Of a DNA stretch of 64,000 nucleotides, positions 28,133 to 37,158 are shown one piece after another. How positions within the stretch are numbered: position 1 is the stretch's first letter; each line of letters starts with the position of its first letter. A model generated the notes under the pieces. That model was not told where the DNA came from. It ran no database searches and saw only the letters and a list, made by a program, of their open reading frames with translations. The translations under genes were made by a program, and so were the position numbers. Origin of the DNA: Luteirhabdus salina (GTDB lineage Bacteria > Bacteroidota > Bacteroidia > Flavobacteriales > Flavobacteriaceae); the NCBI GenBank assembly GCA_025384855.1, contig JALAHT010000003.1, positions 186,001 through 250,000 on the forward strand, in the 5' to 3' direction.

Positions 28133-28897
28133 ATGAAAACGCTAAAAACATTATTCATCGCTATACTACTTGTTGCCATGGCTCCAAGTCAGGCGCAAAC
28201 AGCCGATGAAATCATCGACAATTATTTTGAAAATACTGGCGGAAAGGACGCTTGGGGCGAATTGGATGGCATTAAAATCATTGGTTCTGCCAATGCTCAG
28301 GGCATGGAGATACCTTTTACCATGATTCAGATGAAGGATGGGCGCCAAATGGTGGAAATCGATCTTCAGGGACAAAAAATGACTCAGATGGCATTCGATG
28401 GTGAAACCATGTGGACGACTAATTTTATGACGATGGAAGCTGAAAAAGCAGATGCAGAAACGAATGATATGATGAAAAAAGCAAGTAAGGACTTTCCATC
28501 ACCTTTATATAATTACAAGGATAAAGGCTTTGAGGTTGAAATGATGGGAACCGAGACTATCGAAGGGACAGAGACCTATAAATTGAAGCTTACCCAAGAT
28601 CCTGTTACGATAGATGGTAAGGAAGAAGCGAATGTTTCCTATTATTATTTTGAAACGGAAAACTTTGTTCCTATTGCTACCGAAACCGAAGTAAAAGCGG
28701 GCCCTACCAAAGGACAGATGAGTAAAAATACCATGAGCGATTATCAAGAAGTAGATGGTTTATACTTTCCGTTCGATATGGGAATGGCTGGACAAAACCT
28801 TACGGTAAAGGATATCGTTTTAAATCCTGAAGTAAACGATGCCATGTTCGCCTTTCCAGAAAAGGCTGAGGCTCCTGCAACTGACGAAAAAAACTAA
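28133..28897 (+). CDS. LolA-like outer-membrane lipoprotein-sorting family protein
   Basis: 254 residues with a signal peptide (1-21, ending SQAQ). The mature part has the repeated strand pattern of the LolA/LppX fold (TADEIIDNYFENTGGKDAW, IPFTMIQMKDGRQMVEI, EGTETYKLKLT, YYYFETENFVPI), which is widespread in Bacteroidota as a zinc-peptidase-like or DUF4292-like annotation. It is probably periplasmic and binds lipid or lipoprotein, by analogy. A possible -7 box TACATTTA is at 28097. It is followed by a strong terminator before the paralogous beta-propeller gene. Confidence 0.75.
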   Translation: MKTLKTLFIAILLVAMAPSQAQTADEIIDNYFENTGGKDAWGELDGIKIIGSANAQGMEIPFTMIQMKDGRQMVEIDLQGQKMTQMAFDGETMWTTNFMTMEAEKADAETNDMMKKASKDFPSPLYNYKDKGFEVEMMGTETIEGTETYKLKLTQDPVTIDGKEEANVSYYYFETENFVPIATETEVKAGPTKGQMSKNTMSDYQEVDGLYFPFDMGMAGQNLTVKDIVLNPEVNDAMFAFPEKAEAPATDEKN

Positions 28898-28927
28898 GAT
28901 AGCTATGCTGTTTTAAAGGACATATTG

Positions 28928-28957
28928 AATTCCCTGGCATTTCACCAGGGAATTTTT
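28928..28957 (+). terminator. Intrinsic terminator after the LolA-like gene
   Basis: A 10-bp perfect stem AATTCCCTGG (28928-28937) / CCAGGGAATT (28945-28954), then a T-run. It lies inside the longest version of the next reading frame, which supports the later start of that gene at 28994. Confidence 0.85.
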
Positions 28958-28993
28958 GCACCCCTACTTTTCAACCAACAAAAAATCAAAAAA

Positions 28994-31900
28994 ATGAAAC
29001 GCGTATTTTTTCTAGTACTGTTCGCCTTCTTTGCAACAACCGATTCGATAGTTGCGCAAGAGACTGCCTTAAAAGGTAAAGAACTCTTCGGCGATATGAG
29101 GGCAAGGCATATCGGACCAGCACTTATGAGCGGTCGAATTAATGATATCGAAATGCATCCCACCAATTCTCGAATTATCTATACGGGTACCGCCGGTGGT
29201 GGCGTTTGGAAATCGTCCGATGGAGGGGCCACCTTCGCTCCTATTTTCGACGATCACGTTCAATCGATTGGAGTCGTTACCCTAGATCCCAAAAATCCAG
29301 ACGAAATCGTTTGGGTAGGCACAGGTGAAACGTGGACTCGTAATTCTGTTTCTATAGGTGACGGGTTGTTTCGCTCTACCGATGGTGGAACCAATTGGAC
29401 AGAAATTCCAGGTTTTGAAAACAGTGAACGCATTGCTTCCATAGTTATTAATCCTAACAATACCGATGAAGTATATGTTGGTGTATTGGGAGCACTTTGG
29501 AGTGCAAGTGAAGACCGAGGTGTTTATAAAACCACCGATGGCGGAAAAAGCTGGGAGAAGATTTTATATGTGGGACCTTCTACAGGTGCTGCCGATGTGA
29601 TTATGGATCCTAAAAACCCAAATATATTGTATGCCTCCATGTGGCAATTTAGAAGAACGGGTTGGGGCTTTAATTCTGGGGGTGAAAATAGTGCCTTATA
29701 CAAATCTACTGATGGCGGAAAAACATGGAATAAAATCCATAATGGCTTTCCAGAAGGAGAATTAGGAAGAATTGCTGTTGCTGTGGCGCCAAGTGATGGA
29801 AACATTCTCTATGCTGTTTTAGAAACCGAACAAAAAGATAAAAATGGGCTCTGGAAAAGCACCGATGCTGGCCAGAGTTGGGAGCATATGAACAACGACT
29901 TCGGGTTGACGGTTCGACCGTTTTATTTCTCTCGAATTACCATCGATCCAAGAAACCCGGATATTGTCGTAAAAGGCGGTTTAAGTGGTTCAATAAGTCG
30001 CGATGGTGGAAAAACCTTTAAGAACCTTGGCAATATGCATAGCGATATCCACGATATTACCTTTCATATAAACGATAGCGATATCATATATTCAGGCACA
30101 GATGGCGGTATCTATCGCTCATGGAATGGCGGTTCGACTTTTGAAATCGTTGAAAATTTACCGTTATCACAATTTTACCATATTAGTACGGACGATGCGG
30201 AACCTTATAATGTATATGGCGGTTTACAAGATAACGGCAGTTGGTTTGGCCCATCCTCCTCTCCCGGTGGTGTAAACGCTCGAGATTGGAATAGTGTTGG
30301 GGTTGGTGATGGCTTTAGAGTATTGAAGCACCCTACCAAGAATATTATTTATTCTGAAATGCAGGGTGCCGAAAACGTGTGGCGTTACGATGCCGATCGA
30401 CATAGAACGAAAACCATCCAACCACTACCAAGAAAAGGCGACCCAGAACTTCGGTTCAATTGGAATGCCCCAATGGCGGTCAGTAAACATGTACCTGACC
30501 GTTTTTATATGGGAAGTCAGTTTGTCCATAAAAGCGACGATATGGGTGATACATGGACTATTATTTCACCCGACCTTACCACCAACGATCCTACCAAACA
30601 GGATCAATCGAAATCTGGTGGGCTATCCGTTGATAACAGCGGTGCCGAAAACCATACGACCATTTTTACCATCGCCGAATCGCCCTTGGACCAAAATATT
30701 CTTTGGGTCGGAACGGACGACGGAAATGTACAGGTCACCACCGATGGTGGAAAGAATTGGACGAATGTTACCGAAAATTTAGTCGGAATACCAGACAATA
30801 CTTGGGTGTACCATATTGAAGCCAGTGAACATGGAAAAGGAACGGCCTATGCAGTTTTCGATGGTCATACCACTGGCGATATGAAACCGTATGCGTTGAA
30901 AACGACTGATTTTGGGAAGACTTGGAAGAACATTATTAGCGATGATATTCAGGACAATGCTTTTGTCCGAAATATTCAGGAAGATTATAAAAATGAAGAT
31001 TTGTTGTTCTTGGGAACCGAAATGGGCTTGTATGTAACGATCGATGGTGGCGAAAACTGGAGTCATTTTACCAATAACATGCCTCCGGTTGCAGTGCATT
31101 ATATCGACCTTCAACAACGGGAAGATGACATCGTGATGGGAACACATGGTCGAGGAGTAATCATTATTGATGATATTAGTCCATTACGTCAGTTAAACAA
31201 TGAAGTATTGCAAAAAGATGTGCATTTCTTCGATACGGAAGCGTTTACAATGCCTGAGGAAAGTGGCTTTAGTGGAAGTTTTGGTACCGAAACACAATTT
31301 GTAGGAGCCAACAAACCTACGAGTGCTCGAATTGTGTATTATTTGAAGAAGCGCCATACCTTCGGAAAAATGACTATGGAAATTCAGGATATGGAAGGAA
31401 ATGAAATTTCAACCTTAACCCCTGGAAAGTCGAAAGGCATTAATGTTGTGAATTGGAACTTCACCAGTACCATTCCGAAAACGGCAAAAGGGAAAACATT
31501 CTCTAATAGTGGCTTTACTGCACCCCGAGTTCCAGCGGGTACTTACAAAGTAGTGCTAACGAAGGGAAAAGATACCTATGAACATGAAATTGAGGTGACA
31601 TACGACGATAAGGCAATCACTACTCTAGCAGAACGAAAGGAACAGGAGAAACTTACGAAAACGCTTTTCGATATGGTGGAAGAGCTAGCCTATATGGTCT
31701 ATGAATTGGGTGAATACCAAAGTGCTACCGAAACCGTAAAAACGGAACACCCTAAAGGTGAAAAGGTTGCAACGCAGTTTCGTGATGCCTTGGAGGACTT
31801 GCGCACTGATTTGGTAGTTACGACAGGCGACAATTATGTTGCGAGTGCCGAACCGGAGCTTCGTGAGCGTATGGGGGAACTGTATAGCAACGTGGCAACC

Positions 31901-32083
31901 AGTTACGATCAGGTGAGTGGCGCACAGCGTCAGAATTTCGAATTGATCTCAGAAGAGTTTCAAGAAGCGAAGGAACGATATCAACAAATATTGGATAAGG
32001 AAGGTAAAAAGTTTATGAAGTTTTTAGAGAAAAACGATCTTCCAAAACCAAGGATTCAATCGAAAGAAGAATTTTTGAAGTAA
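28994..32083 (+). CDS. Secreted sortilin/VPS10-like BNR-repeat beta-propeller protein (paralog 2)
   Basis: 1029 residues from the ATG at 28994, which gives the signal peptide MKRVFFLVLFAFFATTDSI-VAQ; the earlier ATG at 28925 would translate through a terminator. The propeller region carries about ten Asp-box motifs (WKSSDGGATF, YKTTDGGKSW, WKSTDAGQSW, ISRDGGKTF and others). The C-terminus has a FlgD-like beta segment and a helical Glu-rich tail. It shares architecture and many blocks (DARG-like GVYK-TDGG, LFNWNAP / RFNWNAP, SGAENHTT versus VGAENYGT) with the 15864 gene, so it is a diverged duplicate about 10 kb away. The ligand or substrate is unknown. Confidence 0.86.
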   Translation: MKRVFFLVLFAFFATTDSIVAQETALKGKELFGDMRARHIGPALMSGRINDIEMHPTNSRIIYTGTAGGGVWKSSDGGATFAPIFDDHVQSIGVVTLDPKNPDEIVWVGTGETWTRNSVSIGDGLFRSTDGGTNWTEIPGFENSERIASIVINPNNTDEVYVGVLGALWSASEDRGVYKTTDGGKSWEKILYVGPSTGAADVIMDPKNPNILYASMWQFRRTGWGFNSGGENSALYKSTDGGKTWNKIHNGFPEGELGRIAVAVAPSDGNILYAVLETEQKDKNGLWKSTDAGQSWEHMNNDFGLTVRPFYFSRITIDPRNPDIVVKGGLSGSISRDGGKTFKNLGNMHSDIHDITFHINDSDIIYSGTDGGIYRSWNGGSTFEIVENLPLSQFYHISTDDAEPYNVYGGLQDNGSWFGPSSSPGGVNARDWNSVGVGDGFRVLKHPTKNIIYSEMQGAENVWRYDADRHRTKTIQPLPRKGDPELRFNWNAPMAVSKHVPDRFYMGSQFVHKSDDMGDTWTIISPDLTTNDPTKQDQSKSGGLSVDNSGAENHTTIFTIAESPLDQNILWVGTDDGNVQVTTDGGKNWTNVTENLVGIPDNTWVYHIEASEHGKGTAYAVFDGHTTGDMKPYALKTTDFGKTWKNIISDDIQDNAFVRNIQEDYKNEDLLFLGTEMGLYVTIDGGENWSHFTNNMPPVAVHYIDLQQREDDIVMGTHGRGVIIIDDISPLRQLNNEVLQKDVHFFDTEAFTMPEESGFSGSFGTETQFVGANKPTSARIVYYLKKRHTFGKMTMEIQDMEGNEISTLTPGKSKGINVVNWNFTSTIPKTAKGKTFSNSGFTAPRVPAGTYKVVLTKGKDTYEHEIEVTYDDKAITTLAERKEQEKLTKTLFDMVEELAYMVYELGEYQSATETVKTEHPKGEKVATQFRDALEDLRTDLVVTTGDNYVASAEPELRERMGELYSNVATSYDQVSGAQRQNFELISEEFQEAKERYQQILDKEGKKFMKFLEKNDLPKPRIQSKEEFLK

Positions 32084-32090
32084 TTTTTTA

Positions 32091-32123
32091 AAAGCATCGG
32101 TCTGTATTTTGGGCCGATGCTTT
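32091..32123 (+). terminator. Hairpin terminator after paralog 2
   Basis: A perfect 10-bp stem AAAGCATCGG (32091-32100) / CCGATGCTTT (32114-32123), preceded by a T/A-rich run and followed by TTTAATT. It ends only 7 bp before the next start codon at 32131, so it may also affect translation of that gene. Confidence 0.7.
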
Positions 32124-32130
32124 AATTGCT

Positions 32131-32844
32131 ATGTCCTTTTCAGAAAAACTCGACCGTATTCACTGGAATGCCCGTAGAAACAAGTGGCTTCAGTATTTTG
32201 CTATTTTTAATCGTTTTGCGTTAGCCTTAGGATTTTTGCCTTCAGGTATGCAAAAAGTATTGGGCTTTCGATTTACGGCCTTGCCCGTAAACCATCCGAT
32301 GGGTCATTATTTGGATGCCTTATTTCAAACGGGCTATTACTACACCACCATCGGAATCTTTCAGGTCTTGGCGGCCATTTTGTTGAACATACCCAGAACA
32401 GCAACCTTGGGAGCAATTATCTATTTCCCCATCATTTTAAATATTACGATTCTTTCCCTAGCTGTACGATTTGATGGTTCCTTGTTCAGTTCACCATTAA
32501 TGGTGCTGTCATGTTTGTTTTTACTGTGTTGGGACTATCATAAGGTGAAGTGGATACTACCCTTTCAACACAAAAAAGCAAAGGAACTTCTTCCGAAGAA
32601 AGAGGAATTTACCTTTCGATTTCCATGGAAATTCTTTTTAGGTGTTTTGCTAACAATAGTTGCCATCGTAGCATTTGTGGTGACCGTATACGACTTATAC
32701 CCTCGCAATACGATGTCGCATTGCAAGCAACAGTGTCCGGATGATGAAAACCCCGAACTATGCCTTCAGTTTTGTGATTGCATCCATACTAGAGCCCAAT
32801 CATTGGAAAGTTGTCTCGAAGCATATGAAACTGCTTCTAAGTGA
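32131..32844 (+). CDS. DoxX-like membrane protein with Cys-rich C-terminal tail
   Basis: 237 residues. Four hydrophobic segments in the first 145 residues resemble DoxX/DoxD-type proteins (RFALALGFLPSGMQKVLGF, then YYYTTIGIFQVLAAILLNIP), and a fifth is at about 172-192. The last 40 residues hold seven Cys (CKQQC, LCLQFCDC and ESC), an arrangement that could bind a metal or form disulfides outside the cytoplasm. The family call is moderate and the tail is not part of DoxX as I know it. The gene is convergent with the aldehyde dehydrogenase gene, 5 bp apart. Confidence 0.6.
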   Translation: MSFSEKLDRIHWNARRNKWLQYFAIFNRFALALGFLPSGMQKVLGFRFTALPVNHPMGHYLDALFQTGYYYTTIGIFQVLAAILLNIPRTATLGAIIYFPIILNITILSLAVRFDGSLFSSPLMVLSCLFLLCWDYHKVKWILPFQHKKAKELLPKKEEFTFRFPWKFFLGVLLTIVAIVAFVVTVYDLYPRNTMSHCKQQCPDDENPELCLQFCDCIHTRAQSLESCLEAYETASK

Positions 32845-32849
32845 GTTAT

Positions 32850-34208
32850 TTAAGCGATAAAGATGGTTTTTCGATTCACGAACTCCCGAATTCCATGCTT
32901 GCTGAGTTCCCGTCCGTAGCCGCTTTCCTTAACACCACCAAAGGGTAATCTAGGATCGCTCTTTACCAACTCATTGATAAAGACGGCGCCTTCATCGAAG
33001 CGGTAGGCTATTTTTTCAGCCTTTTTCGTATTTGAAGTGAAGAGTGAAACACCCAATCCAAATTTTGAATTATTTGATAACGAAATGGCTTCCTCTTCAT
33101 CCTTAAAAGTTGTAACCGATAAGGCTGGGCCGAAGGTTTCTTCCTTGAACATGGTCATATCTGACGTAACATTTGTAACCACCGTAGGTTCGAAATAGGC
33201 ATTTTGTCGCTTCCCTCCTATTAAGATTTTGGCGCCCTGCTTCACCGACTTCTGTACTTGTTCTTCCAAATCTTTTGCAAGGTCTTCTCTTGCGAGGGTT
33301 CCGATGAAGGTTTCCTCATCCATCGGATCGCCGCTTTTCAACTCTCTTACCTTTACTATCAATTTTTCAACAAACTCTTCTGCAATCGATTCCTGAACCA
33401 ACAAACGCTTTCCCGCAATACAACTCTGACCAGTATTCTGGAATCGCGCCTGTACACAGGTGACGATGGTTTCTTCCATATCACAATCCTCAAAAACGAT
33501 GAGTGCATTATTGCCGCCCAATTCAAGGACTGATTTTTTGATTGCAGCACCCGCTGTAGCTGCTACTGCACCACCTGCTGGTCCGCTACCGGTAAGTGTG
33601 ACCGCTTTTACGATATCATTTTGAATGACTTCTTCAACCCCGTCACTTCCGATGCGTAAAGTGGTAAAGCAATGTTTAGGAAAACCGGCACGTTCAAATA
33701 CCTTTTCGATATTTAGGGCACTTCCGAAGACATTTGATGCATGCTTCAATACCGCGATATTTCCTGCCATTAGCGCAGGAGCTGCAAAACGAAAAACCTG
33801 CCAGAACGGATAGTTCCACGGCATCACGGCCAACACTACACCCAATGGTTCGTAACTTACGTAGCTTTTAGAGGCATCTGTTCTAATGGTTTCATCAGAA
33901 AGATGGTCTTCTGCATTTTCAGCATAATATTCGCACACCCAAGCACATTTCTCGATTTCAGCTATAGCTTGACGAATGGGTTTTCCCATTTCCTGTGTCA
34001 TGGTTTCGGCATATTCGCGTTTATTGTTTTCAAGCTCTCGAGCTGCGGCCATCATCAGATTTTTCCGCTCTGCGAAAGATGTTTCGCGCCAAGAGTAAAA
34101 ACGCTTATCTGCCTTTTGCAGGATATCTTCAATTTCTTTTTTAGTGTGGTTCTTAAAAGATTGTATGGCTTCCCCAGTATAGGGGTTTAGTGAGGTCGTC
34201 TGACTCAT
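32850..34208 (-). CDS. NAD(P)-dependent aldehyde dehydrogenase, succinate-semialdehyde dehydrogenase-like
   Basis: 452 residues, the short form typical of GabD-like enzymes of Bacteroidota. The catalytic Cys263 is in NTGQSCIAGKR and Glu229 in LELGGNNA. The cofactor region VTLTGSGPAG and the PWNYPFWQ segment are conserved. It oxidises an aldehyde, probably succinate semialdehyde, to the acid in the cytosol. It is a single gene, divergent from the small gene at 34359 with a 150-bp gap. Confidence 0.93.
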   Translation of the reverse strand: MSQTTSLNPYTGEAIQSFKNHTKKEIEDILQKADKRFYSWRETSFAERKNLMMAAARELENNKREYAETMTQEMGKPIRQAIAEIEKCAWVCEYYAENAEDHLSDETIRTDASKSYVSYEPLGVVLAVMPWNYPFWQVFRFAAPALMAGNIAVLKHASNVFGSALNIEKVFERAGFPKHCFTTLRIGSDGVEEVIQNDIVKAVTLTGSGPAGGAVAATAGAAIKKSVLELGGNNALIVFEDCDMEETIVTCVQARFQNTGQSCIAGKRLLVQESIAEEFVEKLIVKVRELKSGDPMDEETFIGTLAREDLAKDLEEQVQKSVKQGAKILIGGKRQNAYFEPTVVTNVTSDMTMFKEETFGPALSVTTFKDEEEAISLSNNSKFGLGVSLFTSNTKKAEKIAYRFDEGAVFINELVKSDPRLPFGGVKESGYGRELSKHGIREFVNRKTIFIA

Positions 34209-34358
34209 GGTTTTCTTTTAAAAATACGATTCAAGCCTTAAGGGTAAAAGCGATTAAGACGAATTTAACGCCATTTTGTTGACAACCTTGTGCATATCTT
34301 CTACCGGATTCAATATTTAGCATCTACACATTTTCTACATTTATAAAAACCCCTAGCT

Positions 34359-34766
34359 ATGGAAACCAGAGATTCCATGTTATTGGCACTGCGGCCTGAG
34401 ATTCCTTCGGCCCGTGTTAATGACAAGATGACTTCCGCAGAATATTTTCAAAACAATACTTTACGACCAATAGCCAAGCTTCAGGATGGCTTACTACTAG
34501 CTGCCTTTCGCAATTACGTCCGAAAGCATAAAAATGTATTTTATGATCTGAGTTTGGAAAAACGATTGGACTATATTGAAAACGCGATCCACAAGGATAT
34601 GAAGTTTCGAAACTCCTTAAAGGGAATGATTATCGGTCAGTTTACGATCGATGAATACGAAACGTATATAGCGGATTCTTCAGCCTTGAATAAGCGCATG
34701 ATGAATATCGTAAAGGAACGACTGAAAAGCAATATTCAGTTGCTTGTTCCTGAGATGAGCTTCTAA
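34359..34766 (+). CDS. Conserved flavobacterial protein of unknown function
   Basis: 135 residues, no signal peptide or membrane helix, largely alpha-helical. The pattern LRPEIPSA near the N-terminus, FQNNTLRPIAKLQDGLLL, then KHKNVFYDLSLEKRLDYIE and FRNSLKGMIIGQFT is one I recall as highly conserved across Flavobacteriaceae, where it is sometimes labelled glyoxalase without visible glyoxalase motifs. The function is unknown. A TACATTTA box lies at 34336-34343. The stop overlaps the convergent DUF2461 stop by 4 bp (CTAA). Confidence 0.8.
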   Translation: METRDSMLLALRPEIPSARVNDKMTSAEYFQNNTLRPIAKLQDGLLLAAFRNYVRKHKNVFYDLSLEKRLDYIENAIHKDMKFRNSLKGMIIGQFTIDEYETYIADSSALNKRMMNIVKERLKSNIQLLVPEMSF

Positions 34767-35452
34767 GCGTCCACATCGATTAAGGGTACTCCATTTAAAT
34801 CGGTTGTTAGCACTTCACTCATATAATTGAAGAAGGGCAGTAACAATTCATATTTTTCGAGGAGCTCCTTCTGAAAGTTTTTGTCCATTACCTGCTTATC
34901 GGTAAATTTGTGTACTACAAAGAAACTTTTGAGACGGATCAGGTCGATATTTTCATCGTTTTTATTGAAGCCTTTCGGTGCGGTTTTTACTTTATTATCC
35001 TGGTTGAAATCACCAAACACCTTTTTAAATTCCCCGTCATTAAAAATCTTACGGATTTCTGAAGCATCGCGCTCGAATTCCTTTCGGATACGAAGTAAAT
35101 CGGTAGCCTCAGGGTTGAAGAATCCACCAGCCATCATCGAATTTCCTGGCTCTATGCGAATATAGTAGCCGCCTCTATGCGCCGGGAGTTCCCTTTTGAA
35201 GCTCGCACTTCTATGGGTATTATAAGGCGTTTTATTCTTACTGAAACGAATGTCGCGATTAATGCGGAAGATTTTTTTGTTCTCTATAGCATCGAACTTC
35301 TTCAGCCCCTGCTCCACTTCAGTGAAGAACTTTTTAAGGGTTTCCTCGTTTTCGCGATATTTCTTTTTGTTTTCTTGTATCCAATCACGGTGATTGTTTT
35401 TCTTCAGTTCTTTTAAAAAAGTAAAAACTGACTTAGGTATCGTTGCGCTCAT
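34763..35452 (-). CDS. DUF2461 domain-containing protein
   Basis: 229 residues. The family pattern is clear: FLKELKKNNHRDWIQENKKKY (in parts HRDWIQENKK), RINRDIRFSKNKTPYNTHRSA and GGYYIRIEPGNSMMAGGFFNPE. Members are soluble proteins of unknown biochemical function. It is convergent with the 34359 gene. Confidence 0.93.
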   Translation of the reverse strand: MSATIPKSVFTFLKELKKNNHRDWIQENKKKYRENEETLKKFFTEVEQGLKKFDAIENKKIFRINRDIRFSKNKTPYNTHRSASFKRELPAHRGGYYIRIEPGNSMMAGGFFNPEATDLLRIRKEFERDASEIRKIFNDGEFKKVFGDFNQDNKVKTAPKGFNKNDENIDLIRLKSFFVVHKFTDKQVMDKNFQKELLEKYELLLPFFNYMSEVLTTDLNGVPLIDVDA

Positions 35453-35537
35453 AATATTCTAAAAATGACCTTTTAAAGATACAGTTAAATTTTTTTTATC
35501 GTACATTTAAATATATAACCTTCTAATTCAACCAACT

Positions 35538-35972
35538 ATGACCTTAACAAAACCGAATACTGGCTTTTGGGTAATTGCTGTAATTGCCTTGATTTGGAAT
35601 ATTATCGGTGTCTTTCAATTTCTAAGTCGAACTTTTTTATTAACCGACGAGGTTAAAGCTGCTTTGCCAGAGGAGCAGGTACTGTTTTTGGAATCCATAC
35701 CAACTTGGCTCCAAGTAATTTTTGCCATTGCAACCATATCGGGTTTGCTGGGTAGTATCTTACTATTGGCAAGGCGCAAAACGGCAATAGCCTTGTTCGG
35801 TATTTCGCTTGTTTGCATTTTAGTGCAAATGTTTTATTCATGGCTTTTTACCGATATAGCCCAAACGATGGGTACTGCAGAGGGATATGTTTTGCCGTTG
35901 GTAATTATTATAGTAGCTATATTTCTATATTATTATAGTAAAGGAGCTGCCCAAAAAGGATGGTTACGATAA
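35538..35972 (+). CDS. Four-helix membrane protein of unknown function
   Basis: 144 residues with four hydrophobic segments (about 10-30, 57-77, 82-102, 117-137) and a short basic C-terminus. Small four-helix proteins of this type in flavobacteria are often misnamed sugar transporters. I see no functional motif. A TACATTTA -7-like box lies at 35502-35509, 29 bp before the ATG. It is convergent with corA. Confidence 0.75.
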   Translation: MTLTKPNTGFWVIAVIALIWNIIGVFQFLSRTFLLTDEVKAALPEEQVLFLESIPTWLQVIFAIATISGLLGSILLLARRKTAIALFGISLVCILVQMFYSWLFTDIAQTMGTAEGYVLPLVIIIVAIFLYYYSKGAAQKGWLR

Positions 35973-35995
35973 GTTGCGATTTTCAGGCAGCTTAG

Positions 35996-37081
35996 CTACA
36001 ACCATTTTTTTCGTTTGAAATACCATAAAAGTCCAAGAAAGACAAGAATCATCAATCCCCAAAGGTAGAAATAACCATACCGCATTTGTAGCTCGGGGAT
36101 GTATTCGAAATTCATCCCATAAATACCCGCCATAAATGTCAAGGGTATGAAAATTGAAGCCATAATCGTCAGTACCTTCATCACCTCGTTCATCTTGTTG
36201 CTGATGGTCGTCATATACATATCCATCAATCCCCAGATCATCTCACGATAGATTTCAACGTTTTCCGAAACCTGAATGATATGGTCGTAGAGATCGCGTA
36301 TATAATTATTGGTACGTTCGTCAATCAGGTGTGTCTCGGTTTTCTCCAATCGATTAATGACTTCACGAAGTGGCGTTATCGCTCTACGAATTCGAAGTAT
36401 TTCCTTTTTTAGGTGCTGAATATCTTCAGTTATATCTTCCTGTACCTTATCGTCAAACAGTTGATCTTCTAAAAATTCAATCTTGGCGCTCAAGGTTTCA
36501 ATAACACTGAAATAGTTATCGACCACCGCATCCAGAATGGCGAACATCAAGTAGTCGGCACCCGCATTTCGGATACGTCCCTTGGCATTTGCCAAGCGGT
36601 CGCGTAATTCATCGAAAACATCTCCGTCGGCCTCCTGAAAGGTGGTAACATAATCGTTCCCTAAGACCATACTTACGTGCTCGATGATCAAATCGCCATC
36701 ATCGTTGTAAAACACCATCTTAAATACAATAAAAAGATAGTCTTCATACTCATCTATTTTGGGTCGCTGATTAGTAGTTACGATATCCTCCTGAATCAGC
36801 GGGTGAAGATTGTAATAATTTCCCAGCCGTTCAATTTCCTTAGTGTTGTTAAGTCCGTTGACGTTTATCCAGGTAATATTCTGTGAATTCTCGAACGCCA
36901 ATGCATCTTCAACGTTTTCGGTATCGGCCTGACTGTACGTGTCCTTCGAATAATCGATGATTTCCAGTTTGGTAACCATTCCCGCTTTTTTTCCAGTATA
37001 GGAGACGGTTCCAGGAACTTGGTTCTGAACTTTTGGTTTGCTTATTTTGGGGACTTTAAGCTTTCTTCTTCTTTTTGCCAT
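35996..37081 (-). CDS. corA: CorA magnesium/cobalt transporter
   Basis: 361 residues. The large cytoplasmic N-terminal domain is followed by a long coiled helix and two C-terminal transmembrane helices. The signature YGMN follows TM1 (FIPLTFMAGIYGMNFEYIPE) and the protein ends in the basic KRKKWL. CorA forms a pentameric Mg2+ uptake channel gated by cytoplasmic Mg2+. The first 30 residues are very basic, slightly longer than in classic CorA. It is a single gene, divergent from the LytTR gene. Confidence 0.94.
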   Translation of the reverse strand: MAKRRRKLKVPKISKPKVQNQVPGTVSYTGKKAGMVTKLEIIDYSKDTYSQADTENVEDALAFENSQNITWINVNGLNNTKEIERLGNYYNLHPLIQEDIVTTNQRPKIDEYEDYLFIVFKMVFYNDDGDLIIEHVSMVLGNDYVTTFQEADGDVFDELRDRLANAKGRIRNAGADYLMFAILDAVVDNYFSVIETLSAKIEFLEDQLFDDKVQEDITEDIQHLKKEILRIRRAITPLREVINRLEKTETHLIDERTNNYIRDLYDHIIQVSENVEIYREMIWGLMDMYMTTISNKMNEVMKVLTIMASIFIPLTFMAGIYGMNFEYIPELQMRYGYFYLWGLMILVFLGLLWYFKRKKWL

Positions 37082-37158
37082 TCGGATTTATTCTAAAGAC
37101 AAGATAAAAAAGTTGTCAATTTTTATACTTTTAATGGCGATACTTTAACAATTCGAAC

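Noticed and set aside
28925-28993. Earlier ATG for the second beta-propeller gene
   Set aside because: The extension translates through a perfect terminator hairpin (28928-28957) and would bury the signal peptide.
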